From NCBI RefSeq assembly GCF_910592395.1, contig NC_088310.1:28539491-28599490 (forward strand): a stretch of 60,000 nucleotides of DNA, in the 5' to 3' direction. The DNA is from Lineus longissimus. Its lineage: Eukaryota > Nemertea > Pilidiophora > Heteronemertea > Lineidae. Of this stretch, positions 11,161 through 24,300 are shown piece after piece. The position numbers and the translations under genes are program-made. Numbering within the stretch: the stretch's first letter is position 1; every line of letters begins with the position of its first letter. Below the pieces are notes generated by a model. That model worked only from the letters and a program-made list of their open reading frames with translations, was not told the DNA's origin and did not search any database.

Positions 11161-14100
11161 ACCAGATGAGCAAGAGTCACGTGACATCATACCGATTTGA
11201 TGCCCTCTGAAACATTCTAAAAGAGATGACGGCGGAGACGTGACCATTTTCAGCGCTGCATGATTTTTCTATTTCTCGGCAATGTTTGGTGTATTAAGCG
11301 AAAAACATGGTTGATAGTGATATCCTGAAAGCTTCATGGAAAGTACTATGCAATTTTATTCTTCGCCTCCTTGTCTGTATCGCATTCATCTATTACATGC
11401 TGACGAAGTCGAATACTCATCGCAGCACGGTTTCCCAATCGTGTTCAATTACTAGCTACGGTTTCAGGTAGAAACCTCGAGTACATTACAAAGGATTTGT
11501 CTCCCTGGAATCCACTTTGATTTGCATAAAAGACACCAGGATCATTCGGAGAGCCAGACACTCGACAATTGATAGTCTCGATGTAGCAAATTGGAAATAA
11601 AGTGGAGATAGCCTTGAATCGACTGACGGTTCAACGCCAGAATAATGTCTTCGGATGCTTTAAACTATTAGAGTAAAGAGACAGAGTTCGGGCAGCCAAA
11701 CATATCTTTAGGACATCTAGTGGACAGGTTCATTCCTTTTATCATTTTATATTTGGGATGGTTGGACCAGATTGAGCTGGGTTTATTCAACCAGATGGGA
11801 CGAACATATTAGGCGCCTGGCGGAACTTGTGGAAATACGACAGCCGTTCTCAGTATAATCGTTAACATGGTAACTGTGCCCATTCGAGAGGAGAGTCGAG
11901 AGGACCCTTGAAATGTAGCGTACTGATGGATTAACGACGCAGTTGGTCGGGACTATTGGCTTTCTCAAAGACTTATCGCCTGTCCACCATAGAAAAACTT
12001 GGTTGCCCACTTGCGTGCATGATTAATAGTCGAAAGGTCCTCGCAACCTAATAAGTCACAAAAATGATGTATCTGCGATTAGGAGATGGTAATGCGATGT
12101 TCTGGGTGTCCGTCGAACATATTTATTGATCTATCAAACCATAATTCAACTGTCAACATCGCACTGAATTGCTCATGGCATTTGGGGTGAAACAAGAGAT
12201 ATCAACCTCGCTTCCCTTTGACTTCACGAAGCAGCACAACATTCCAGGACAAATCTGGGAGGTGATTGAATATCAATGTAATGGAACTAATCCCTCAATT
12301 TGTCAATCGAATCATCGAAATCGAACCTTTCACGACAATGCTCACGACTTAATCCATTACATACAGGTGAATGTACTATGTGGTCTGGATACAATATGGG
12401 GTTCCATTGTTAATGTTAATCCCGCGAATGTATACAAATGTCTTTCTAAGAAATAAGAGTTTACGCAGAGCGCTTACGTAACATAGGAGTAACCATTTAA
12501 ATGAGGATGTGGGGAATAAAGTGAAAAGGGTTGGACTCAGATTGCTTTGCCTTCAATCGATAACCAACGATCTCACGAACTTCTCGACCAAGCAGTCCCG
12601 GGGCTAAGTTGCGAGGCTGCGCATATAATTGTGTCCACAGCGCAGAAGTCACGCTTCGCTAACTAATGGCCACGAAGTTTCTATAGGCAAACTTAACCCT
12701 GATGTTAATAACAGGAGGCTGGAGGAGCTATTTCGGACAAACACATCCCATTAGTAAGCGAGAATATCTGGCTTCTCGCAAAATAGACGAGAAAACGAAC
12801 CCACTTTGGTGCCATACTGCACGGATTACTTGCGACATAACTGTGCAGCTACACCCTGGGCGACCAATGTTCTTGGTGACTTTTGAACAACCGCTATGTG
12901 ACCTTTTGTCTTCTTCTTTGAATATAGTCACGGCAGAGGATGGGAACCAGGCAATGGTCAAGCCGGAACAGATCTTTGTTCGTGTTTTCTCCTGATCAAG
13001 CTAATAAGCAGGCAAACACCAAAAGTAGGCCCCTAAGTAATGAGACCATTATCGGGCACGTCTTTGACATTTTTTTGCATTGGCAAAGAATCGATATTTT
13101 GCACTATCAATTCAAAGAATGAATATCTCAAGACACATTGGCAGCCGGTAACATTCGACTCCAGGATTAACCCATGTATTTCGGGAAAAAATCTGATAAT
13201 GTATCATTTACTCAAAACTAAAATGAATTATCACACAGATGGTAGGCCTACCGCTGGAAAGATTGCCGAGAGCTTTGATCCGACGAATATCAATAAGTCA
13301 AGGGTATAGATAGTGCCTCATTCGAGAAGTGTTCTCTTGTCATCGTGGAAACTTGACTTCTCTTTTAGACCTCGATGTATGTTGCTACGCCTTGGTTAAG
13401 AGTAAGACAGAACGTGAAAATCTAACAAGAATACACTATGCATCTTCCAACCTTGAATACAAGACTCACCTGAGATTGCAAGACATGCGATGCAATATCC
13501 TTCTTATAAAGATTCTGCTAGTCGAGCAGAATATCAAACTCCAATATGCAACCAGCTGGAAACAAACCATAATGATAGAAAAGTAAGATTACGATTGGAA
13601 GAGCCGATTTCGTGTTATGTTTATAATGATTTGAGCATCATATTACTAAGGACTTTCAAAGTCTGTCAAGGAGATAAAAGTCCCTCAGATCTACAAAGCC
13701 TAGAGATGGAAGATCTTGAATAGTGACATTGTTAGTATCTCTGCATAAGGATGGTGCCACAGCTCTCATCTCTAGTTGGTCCATGCAACCCCCCCCCCTC
13801 CCTCTCTCCCCACCAGCACACTCTCAACTGTAAATGACACAGGCTAAATGAAGTCATTTGTTTTCATTAATGAAATCGTTACGATCATTGTCAGTATCCA
13901 GATTGCATCACTAATAAGGTCACGTTGATCTCGCCGCTAAAATCGCAGACGATAATGGGGCTAAATATCCCAAAGATAAGTGACATATCATCGTCAGGGG
14001 GAAGCATTAATAATTTACTGACCGAGTTATCTCCGCACGTGACTAGAATATGACCAAGTTACATCAGAGTGGCTTGATCTATCTAGTGTCCGAGGCTGAA

Positions 14101-15400
14101 TATCACAACCTCGACCCACAATTTGAATTTCACCCTGCACTTTGATTGGCCCTCATCGAATACTATACCAACCAATCGAAAAGCATTTGATCTACATGTA
14201 CGGGTACCCATGGCTCTTGGCACTTGTACCCATGGTTGGTTGAGGCAAATATGTCGTCGTTTATGTAAAAAATTCACAAAAATACTTATGAAAATATCGG
14301 TGAAAGAGTAGTTGTCACCCAACATTCAACAACCTACTATATTTAATGATGCAATCAAATTGGACGGTACCCAAAATTAACATTTTGCCCTGGTGATTAA
14401 CTTTGTGGACGAACATTCTCTGATAAAAGCGACCAAACCGTATAGGTACTCCTCACATGAACTGGATGACCAAGATAATGAAACCTCATCTAGTCCTTGT
14501 AATTACTTGAATTCTGCCTCGGCACTTTATCCATGCAATTACCAACGTCTAGGCGACGAATTGGCATCATTCCACTCTAAGCTGATTAGGGTTCAGTCAA
14601 ATGAGGCACAAGGGCCCTGTAGCTAATAAGGTCCTAATTGAAAACACTAGTGACACCATGACTGTTAGCTTCATAGTGACACCAAGGCAATTACGGAGTT
14701 GAGCAACATTCTTTACGGTGATGATTCAAATTAAGGCAACAATAGACACACCGGAATCCTTTGTGGCAGGTGAAATTAAGGGGTGAACGGAACTGAAAGG
14801 AGTGTCTTTGACCCCTTTAAAAACCTCTTGACAAAAGTTTCCGGCGAATCCATTAAGACTCGTAACCGGTATGATTACCTGAATCGCCACCGTGCTACTT
14901 TTTTTGCGCGATGAAATGAAGAAGGCCAAAAGAACACGATTAACCTTCTTATAAGACCAGTTGCGTGACTGACCGCCCGCGGTTCGATCGCCCTTACTCA
15001 ATACTGCCGATGACCTTTGTGATCGGCTCTGATTACACACAAGAAACACCTGCTTCGTAGCTGAAATGAAATACATGTAATCATATTGGAATATCTGCTC
15101 CTGATTTTTACAAGACCAAAGCTTTAGGTCTAACCTAATAGCCCTTCAGTAGTTATAATATCAATTCTTAGATCAGCAACCCATGATTTTAACATTGTCC
15201 TCTCAGGCTCTTTGCATCTTCGCTGTACACCTTGTCGAAGGGCAGCATCCGGCCCGAACTCATAATTGCGACAGTTACCAGTTAAGGTAGACAGGTCCAC
15301 TTATTCCATTAGTGCTTTAACAGCTTAAGAGCCACGTAGAAGACATAGGCAAACAAACCGGACAGAAACAGAATAGGACGGATGCTCTCGTGATTAGGTA
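11161..15400. other. No supported gene
   Basis: Apart from the dispersed repeat at 12.26-12.54 kb, I see only short open frames. Two overlapping frames at 13.33-13.72 kb (plus) have no recognisable domain. A pyrimidine run lies at 13789-13814. Confidence 0.5.
12255..12540 (+). repeat. Dispersed repeat, copy B
   Basis: Partner of 4725-4990, with the same blocks in the same order, ending in a shared AATAAA-like, AAAAGGGTT-containing tail. The 95-codon open frame across it has no recognisable domain and is not conserved in copy A. Confidence 0.65.
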
Positions 15401-15429
15401 CGGCAAGACAGGTCACAAACTCCTACGAT

Positions 15430-15990
15430 TGAGCCATGTCCCTAAAATGAGAGGCAATTGCTCATCTACGGGATATGGCACGGGCAAACTGAACTGGCAA
15501 TAACAGTAACATTACGGTCACTTCGGCGATCAGATTCAAGACATTGCTCGTAAACAGTTCACGTAAGCACCCTATGGTCCCTTAAACGAGGGACTATTGC
15601 TAATTCAAGAGATACGGCACGGGGAGAAGAGCAACATTGAAAACGCTGCCAAACACACTGGGCAATAACAGTAATGGGATGAATGCTCTCCCGTAATCAG
15701 ACACAGCCAGGTATTGTAGTCGCAGGGTCAGTTCACGTAACCTAAGAATAAACCGTGGTCCCTAAAACGAGGGACAATCGCTCATTTAAGGTACACGACA
15801 CAGGCATGATAGGTAGAAGAGCAAGCAAAGAAACCATCGGGTAATGAGTGACTTGGTGGATGCACTGACGATCATATACGGTCAGACATGGTCTCAGGGG
15901 CCAACTACTACTACAGTGATTGGGCATGACAGACTGATTCCAGGGTGTATAAAGCAACAAAATCTCGACACGAGTCGCGTGTAAAAAGGC
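15430..15990. repeat. Degenerate tandem repeat, about 140-180-bp period
   Basis: The block GTCCCTAAAA(C/T)GAG recurs near 15437, 15576 and 15757. It is followed each time by CAATTGCTCAT-like and GG.A.GGCACGGG-like blocks, and GGCAATAACAGTAA occurs twice. Copies are strongly diverged. Confidence 0.55.
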
Positions 15991-16039
15991 CACTGAGCAA
16001 TAACATGAGAACACGGATCTAGACAGGAAACAAGAAAAA

Positions 16040-16330
16040 ACCAGAAATTTTTAGCCGAATATAAACTTTGTATTCAAATATATTTCTAAATGATAGCATA
16101 ACTCAATACTGATTAAAGTTTTTAGCCGGAAGTATACTTTGTGTTAAAAAGTATAACTGAATACGGTGGGTAAAGTTTTTAGCCGAATACCCACTGAACA
16201 TTCCTCATGCCCAGCCCTGGTCGGAACCACCCAGCCAATACCTACAGCATACTCCTCATAAATTGTATATATATGTAATGATAATAATACCCAGCCCTGG
16301 TCGGCCACCCACTTTGAGCTTGGAACCGCA
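16040..16330. repeat. Short diverged direct repeats downstream of XDH
   Basis: GTTTTTAGCCG-like strings occur near 16048, 16119 and 16176, and CCCAGCCCTGGTCGG near 16211 and 16290. This is within or just past the expected 3' untranslated end of XDH on the minus strand. Confidence 0.6.
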
Positions 16331-16373
16331 ATGTAAGATCGTCATTCCAAAAGTCTCAATTCCATAAACAGAC

Positions 16374-19300
16374 TCAAGCCCTCACATCCCAAGGTGTGTA
16401 GGTCCCAGTATCAGCACCCTGAAACTGGAAAAGAGCAGGATTATTGGAAGGGCAAAATATCGTGGAGAGCACAGTGACAACGAGTGTGGTGCATAATCAT
16501 GTAAGACTTTCGGTCATTCTGGCTGGTGGTGTACGCTTTATATTGTGCGTAGACATGATACAAGAAGGATCAATGAGAAATTCAAATACCTGTTCGGTGA
16601 AGTTGTCCATACACGCCATGCGTATCCTTTCCGCCGATGCGGGGCTGTCCAAACTGAAGTAACCAGTGATACCGCTATCTGCCCGGGCTGATGTTACAGC
16701 TTCTCTCACGGCATGGAACACAGAGGATGCAAGGAAGAGAGGAGGTTCACCGATTGCCTAGAAAGAGCAGATATTCACTTATGGAGCATTTCAAGAGTTC
16801 TTTCTTTGTCTCATCATCTTTACTAATCACTGAGTGCGTTGCATCGGAAACTATAGTCGAAAATCCCGGTAAAAAATCGGGGCGAACGAAAAATAATACA
16901 TTGAAGACCTTTGCAGACCAAATGATGACTACCTGGTAGCGTTGGCCTATGGGTGAATATTTGGTCAACTCCCAGATATCATCTCAAATCGCAGGCTGCT
17001 TCGACTCGAGAGCTTTTTTCCTGAACACGAACCTTTGAAGAGTAAACTGCCTTCGGATTCTTTGCCTTCTTGAGCAACGATACATTGAACTCGATGGGAG
17101 TGTCACCAAATCCTGGTATCTTATACATCCCTGGACCTCGCGTGTAAAGGAAACCTTTGGGAGAATGGCGGTGTTCTTCTAGCATCATTAAACCATAGCC
17201 CTGAAAGAAAGCAATAAACGCCAAAATATGAAATATTGCTTAAACGATCCCGAGGACAACCGCCGATACCATTCGTGAGAGAAATCATAGATAACCTTTT
17301 TAATCTACTGCATAAGTTCAGCAAAGCTGGCAGCATACTACAGTAGCAGATACCGAAAAATCACGAAGACGACATAAATCATGTTTCTTCACCTGCTAAT
17401 TACTAACCTGAGTAAATGCTCCCTCAATCTGTCCGATGTCGATAGCCGGATTGAGACTCGTGCCGACATCCATGACGATATCTGTCCTCAAGACTCGATG
17501 GTCTCCCGTCAAGCAGTCTATCTCGACCTCAGAACAGGCCACTCCATATGTGAAGTAATGACTCGATGTGCCCTTCAATGTTACCGGATCGACACCGATG
17601 CCCTCTAACCTGAAAACGATCATTGTTCATATGAGAATCGGAGATGAATGTTATCGATCATTTTTTATCTGACAATATTTGAAATAGTTGAATTGTCTGT
17701 TGCTTTCGCGGAAGACAAGAACAGCAGTAGGGCACCTCCTCCTCTTCCCTTGCTTGACGTCTAATCGTAGAAGAGAAAGAGTCATCGCATTTGGCAAAAC
17801 ATTTCGCTACAACTCACTTGTAATATCCCGTGGCGGATAGACTGATCTGTGAAAGGTAGGCTTTATTGATCCACTCCTCCCAGGTACCTTTAGGGTTCTC
17901 TTTCTTGATGGGTTCAAGCCTCTCGAGTAAGGTGTTGCACGCATTCTGCAACCAAGATTCGTAGAATAAGATCAGAGCCTTATCGCTAACATACCAGGCG
18001 TAAACGATGGTTACTTGACAAGAATGCTTGCTGGACTTGATTGGGAACGTTAAACCTACTTTTGTCTCTCTTTCAAAAGGTGCCACACTCTCTTCGATAT
18101 TCTAATAATGTCATGTCTAGGGATGTGATACGACGAGGTCTGCTGATTCAGAACACAATAATTTGCTTACGAAGTGAGGCTATCATCTGTTCAAACATGG
18201 TTTAGTACTATGACTTACTGTTATCGCCATTCCATTCAGGTCTGAACTGAAACTAGCCGCCGTGGGTGAGGTGTTTGGTACTGTTGATGAGGTTGTCTCA
18301 CTGATGTGGATCTTAGACGTTGGCACTCCGAGGGCGCGGCTTGTAACCTGCAATGGCAGTATTCTCCTTTTAGGTGGGACCGTGTATTAGTATCCGTGTA
18401 TGCATTTTAATCTTTCGTGTCAAAGTCTTAAATTCCTGTTCACGATGCCAGTTAACTCATATTATATACTGTTCGGAGAATGTGTTTCAATGGCAAGTGT
18501 AACAAATTAATTTTCTTTCTATCCCCATAACTCTAGGATGAAGAGGAAAGCAATCTGTGTTCCTACCTGAATCATCTTGGTGTGTAGTCCTTGCCCCATC
18601 TCAACACCGCCATGGGCGAGCAGCACGGACCCGTCCAAGTAGATGTGAATCAGAGCCCCGGCTTGATTCAAGAAGCCTCTAAAAGAACAGCCGTATTTCG
18701 TTGGAATGATCGCGATGCCTCTTTTCTTCCAGCGGTTTTCACTTAAATGCGAAGAAATGAAACTTCAGTCTCCAAAGCAGACATACTATTAAAGCATATA
18801 GTAGGACATAGTCATCACAATACTATTACTGCGTGGAGTATGAGGAAAGTTAGGGCTACCGGGAGGTTCGTAGTGATTTCGAAATGAACTGTTTCAGAAC
18901 CATCAAGGAAAGGTGAGAATTTGTTCAGAGGCAATGGCGATACCATAAACTCATGCGTAATGAGGCAATCTAGAGGCACAGTAGCCCTGGGAATTTCACT
19001 CAGCTGTACACTCGAGGCTTACTAAATGAAAAGCTGAAGAAATGTAACGTCAAACAGTGAGGAATATTACCTATTAAACTTAGCCACTTCCGTCTTCTTC
19101 TGGTGAAAATCGCTTTGGTCAAGACATTGCCGCCAACATTGGTCAATATTGATATCGTGTAGTTCCATGCCATTGGGGGTGAAGTCACCGTCTCGATACA
19201 TGTTCATCTCTCTCACCTGTACACGAACAACAAAAACATCCATAACTAACTTCTCAATTGTTCCCTGACTGTTTCTGGCATCATCACTTCTATGAAAGGC

Positions 19301-21308
19301 ATTCAAAGATTGAACAAGAGCATACCGAGACAATCATCGAATACCTGAATTGATACTGACTCACTGATATCAAATAAAGTGTTTTGGAGGCTTTCAATCA
19401 ATGTCACTGATGAGAACTTACAGCTCTCGTTATAAAAGTCTACTTGCCTTCTCTGGCTCCAATCCAAGTGTAGCAGCGACATGCGCTATCCAAGCCTCGC
19501 ATATCAGCATCCCTTGCGGCGCGCCAAAACCTCGAAAGGAACTATTGCTTGGTAGGTTGGTCTTACACAAAAAAGACATGCACTTGAAGTTTGGAATCTT
19601 GTAGACGTTGTCCGAGTGGAAAATAGCTTTCAGCATGACCTGAAACAAATAATGCAGGCATTTAGCATCATGTCTAAAAAACGTGGGCCAAAAGATTAAA
19701 ATCGACAACATAATTATAGGCATTTGACCATCAGCTATCTTGATACTTTCTTTAGACCAAAACTCGTGAGAGAAATAACAAGAAAACCATCGCAGGACTA
19801 TGTAGGAAAGGAAGAGTGTTATGAAAGGCTGGAGAAACATAGAATTTACGTCGTCACTTGTCATGTTTCACTTGTCACGAGTTAACTGTCTCAGGCTTGA
19901 AAACACGACGTGAGGATGAAAAGTGACATCGTGAATCGTATGTAGCCCGCTCTTCGGAAATGACTTGTTCGTTCTTCATGTCACGCATGAATCGTGAACA
20001 GTGACGTGTTACATGTGAAAACGAGAACTCGGTATGATCGCAGTCCAACACGTACATTGAGAAATGATATGTAGTGGGTAAATTAGGAAATGTGTAGGCT
20101 ACATGAATAACAAGACTGACCTCTCCTGATAGATCCAGTGAATTCCCAGCATTGTTGTAGAGCTCCACCTCGAAAGCGACGAGTTTACCTTCCTTTGTGA
20201 AGCCGACCTGTAATGAAGAGAATCTTGTATTATACTGATAAAGAGCCCTTCTTCCTCTTCATGTGCAAAAATCATGTTGTTCACCCTCATATGTAGCGAG
20301 AAACTGGTAAAGAAGTCCGGATCATGCTTAACTGGTTGTGCTGTGTGACTGATGGCCGTATTCCCTAATGTTTCTATTGATCATACATACCGTTCAGGGT
20401 CGATGGTATGACTCACTTTGATGCTCAACGTCGTCTCCCTGGCCGACTAAGCTTTCTACTTTCATGGACATGCAGCAACAAGTTTATGATACGGTAATGG
20501 TTGTTTTACCTTATATTTCGCTAAGAACGGATGCCTGTTCCCTGAGATAGCCATGTCTTCATCTCTGTCCAACATGATTCGAACTGATCGATTTGCCCTG
20601 TAAACAAAACAAAACTCCATTCTAATTTGAATCTTAAATCAAGCTATCCATTTCAGTTTTCGGATGACTTTTCCTGAAAACTTTGCCAAATGATGGATAT
20701 ATATTGACTTACTTATTGGCAGCTACCGCTGCCGGGAGAGTAGTCACAAGAAAGCGTGTTTCCTTGCCTCCAAAGCCCCCTCCTAGCCGCTTGACCCTGG
20801 CTGTGATACGACTGGCAGGAACGCCAAGGACATTGGCCACCGAGGCCTGAAACACAAATTACATGTCTGAGTTGATAAGCCAGCATCAAATGTAACCATG
20901 TACTTACTTTCATCTCAAATGCGTAGGCCTTCGCTGTGTAGCTGTTAGTGTTTCCCTCTCAGAACAGTTTTCAAAATTTGAGAACCAGGCATTCATTTTA
21001 GTTACAATCCTTTGTATTCGTACTCTGATTAGACTTAACCACGCCCGAAGAACACAGAGATTCACAATCATCTTCTTCATTCATACCTGTAAGGTAGTCG
21101 GACCCTGCGCGCTGCAAAATATCTCCATCTCCCCATCCTCTCCCTTTGGCAGAGCAATGCAGGCATGTGTTTCGAGGTAGAAATGCTCCTGGCCTCCCAT
21201 CCGGAATGACCCTTCGATGACATGGTCAGACATTTGAAAGCCAGCCTCTGTATCACCACTTTTCAAGGTATTTTGCTCGGGAAAGAAGGATTTGGCAGCA
21301 ATAGCATC
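16374..21308 (-). CDS. XDH: XDH exons 19-31: molybdenum active-site domain
   Basis: Exon 19 carries [11 protein letters not shown] and exon 20 [15 protein letters not shown]; Glu848 there matches the substrate-binding glutamate (bovine Glu802). Exon 23 carries [18 protein letters not shown]; Arg958 matches bovine Arg880. Exon 25 carries [15 protein letters not shown], exon 28 [17 protein letters not shown] with [14 protein letters not shown], and exon 30 [10 protein letters not shown], whose Glu1306 is the catalytic base (bovine Glu1261). Having both the Glu and the Arg favours xanthine dehydrogenase over aldehyde oxidase. The final exon ends in PWDVRA. Exon 23 uses a GC donor. Confidence 0.95.
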
Positions 21309-24300
21309 CTGGAGGAAATGCAAGAGAATTCGATGAGGCTGTTACGGTACACACACGATTTGATTAACAACTACCTCCTTTGGAGTACCGGTGACCTAAC
21401 AGTTTTCATTGCCTCTCGAATTTTTTTCTCTCAATTTTTGCCAACTTGTTTTTCATTGCGATTACCTTTCAATTGGGGAGAAACAAATTCGGGTCTACCT
21501 TTAATGTAACTCAACCTAGCACGAACATTATGTTGAACTTCACTTCGGGAAATAGTATTTTGCAAAATTGTCCGACAGAAAATGTTCAGCCTGACATGTT
21601 CCTCCAGCATATTATTTCACTAAAACACAATGTTGCACAGAAATAGCTACTGTTGGTAGTGATCAAACGAACGCTAATAGTGTTGGCCTTGAAATAGAAG
21701 TGAATCAGAATATCATAATCTAAATATGGCCATAAGCAATTAGCTAGAGTTGATTCATACAACTAGCTTCCTTTCAACGAAACTACACCAGTGAGATTTA
21801 TGTGTAGAGCAGACACCAGAGCGATGGTCTTCGTTCAGGAAACTCCTGACACACAGGTCAAAACATGAGATTGTGTCCAGGATTTTACTGACCACGGTCA
21901 TATGATAAACTCTTCAGTCATGCAGCAGACGACCGTGGACGCAGAGAAACATGACTGGGGATCGGCGAACGCTACTGCTGACAAAAGAAGCAGCTTCGAA
22001 CCATCATGGGATCTATCTTTACTGCTCATTGCCTGGCAGATTCCCCTGGTGTTCGGTGTACCGGGTAACCTGTTGGCGCTTCTTGTATCATGCCAAAAAC
22101 AGAACCGAAAGCTTTCTCCAAGCATCTACATGGCAGCGATGGCGGTAGCTGATAATCTGTTCCTACTCGATGTGGGTGCTGCAGTCCTATGGACTTACTT
22201 CCTAACTGAACGGAAAGATGTTCTCTACGCGACAAGGTCGGTCGATAGTTTTTTTCGAGAACTACCGACAATTCTCGTTCAAAATGGTGGACCGTGGGTT
22301 TAATGTCAAGCCTTTGAGCCTGCCTACGCTTGATCTGCTGTGAGCGTGCGAAATCAAAGGTTTCGCATCTATTCCCAAATTCCAACGTCTACGAACCTAA
22401 TTCTGTTTTCTCCGACAATAATTGCTTATGGGTTCTTAAAAATCTTGTTTGCTGGGTTCACTTATTCATCGTGTACACCACGACCACCCTGTCTGGTTTC
22501 TTCCTCGCCGGGATGTCCATCGACCGGTTAACAGCAGTGAGATTCCCCATGCACGCACCAACACTGTGCACAGTTAAGAGGGCGAAGTGGTTCATCATTA
22601 TCTCAACTTTGATGATAACTGGGCTGAACACACATGTCTTTTTTGTTATAGACACTTTTAGGGACAACGAGCTAGGTAGGTACATGCTTGGCTTCCATTC
22701 CTTGTTCATGAAAACAACGGTCTTTTGTACAAAATGTTTCTCTTTGAAGAAATTTGAGTGAGGGTCTTCAAAATCTAATGTGATTCATACCATCTACTTG
22801 CCGCTAGTTTCTACTTTAACAGGGATTCCACCTTCACAAACTAACAGCACTCGAAGTGGCAGGCAACCATCACCTCTCAAATTGCGATTGTCTGGTTGTT
22901 TTCAAAGAAATCGATGTCTCTGCCAAAGTTGTCGATTCTCAAGGGGAATCATGCCGACAACAAAGCAACCAATTTCTATTGGGATCGGCCGACATTCACC
23001 TTAACGTCTCACGACGTCTAAAGACGACAAGAATATACAACTTCCCTTTATTATTGTAGGAATTAATGCAGCCGTCAACAAGGTACCAAACCACCCCGAG
23101 TTCGAGTTACTAGCTACAGCGTTCCAAGTTCTCGTTGGAACTGCCCTGCCTTTTATCACCATATTCGCATGCAACTTAATCATAATCAATACGCTTAGGC
23201 AGGCATCTTCAGAAAGGAAGAAGATGGGTTCTGAGGAGAACAAACGACTTGAAAAGAACACTCAGTATCTGACAAGAATGCTGATTTTTGTCAGTTTTGC
23301 TTACGTTCTTCTCACTCTGCCGTACAGACTGTACCACTTGCTGTTGAAGATACCAGAACTTAGCTACGACCTGACGAATGTTTACACAAGGCAGCGATAT
23401 GTGGCACAGGCTTGGGCATTGGCTGCTGTTTGGGAACTGAACAACGCCGTCAACTTTTTTCTATACTGTATCGGGGGAGGTCGCAAGTATAGAAGGGAAA
23501 CTTTGGAGATTTTGAGAAGACTGTGCTACACTATAGGATGAATATACTTGTTTTTCTTAAATGATGCCTCACCGCTTAAACTCGGGTAATTATAAATCAG
23601 CAATTCTCTATGGCAGCAGTGGCCACCTATTCAGAAAAGGAAAAGCGATACTTCGGCGATTAGGTCGACCTGTCGATGAGAAAGTGAACAGTGTCGGGCT
23701 TGAAAACCTGTTCCTTTTCAGTAACGCCCTATCCTTGCATCTTGAGCCTCAATGTATTGACATTGCTAAGCTTTACAGGCAACGCGCGTCCAATATTGGC
23801 GGCGGTAACGCAGGCAATACCGCTGAAATTTCAGTATGTTTCCTTGATATTTCTATATCTTGCATCAAACCAATGCAAGAAACTATAGGTCGACGTAATG
23901 CGTACAGACGTACTTGCACGAGTGTTATCTGCCGAAGCCGAAATCAATGCGTGGGTTTTTTAATGAGACAAAAACCGTACCAAATTGCTAAGCATTTTAT
24001 GATAAGGATGAGGGTGACAGGGCGCCAAATTCCAAATCGATGGCCAACTACGGTTTCAGTTGTTGAACCTAGTTTAAACCATGCAATACAAATATGTAGA
24101 GAAATGGCATGAGCAGTCCAATTATAGTATAACAATATAAGTAGGGTGACATATCATATTCTGTGCGGCTGACTTTCATCTATCACATGTATGATTAGAC
24201 CGAGAGGATTTTAGTTCTATTCCTCTACCATGCTCGAGGGCACGGTTGGACCGGAGGAACCAGCTAACTATACGGGCGAATGGAGAAGCGAATTCAAGCC

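Noticed and set aside
10843-11247. Four overlapping open frames on both strands
   Set aside because: The 42-bp tandem repeat is divisible by three and lacks stops in several frames. No splice sites or domain.
23561-24112. 183-codon open frame in the receptor spacer
   Set aside because: The matching frame in the third unit has an early stop and the units differ by an indel, so there is no sign of selection on a protein.
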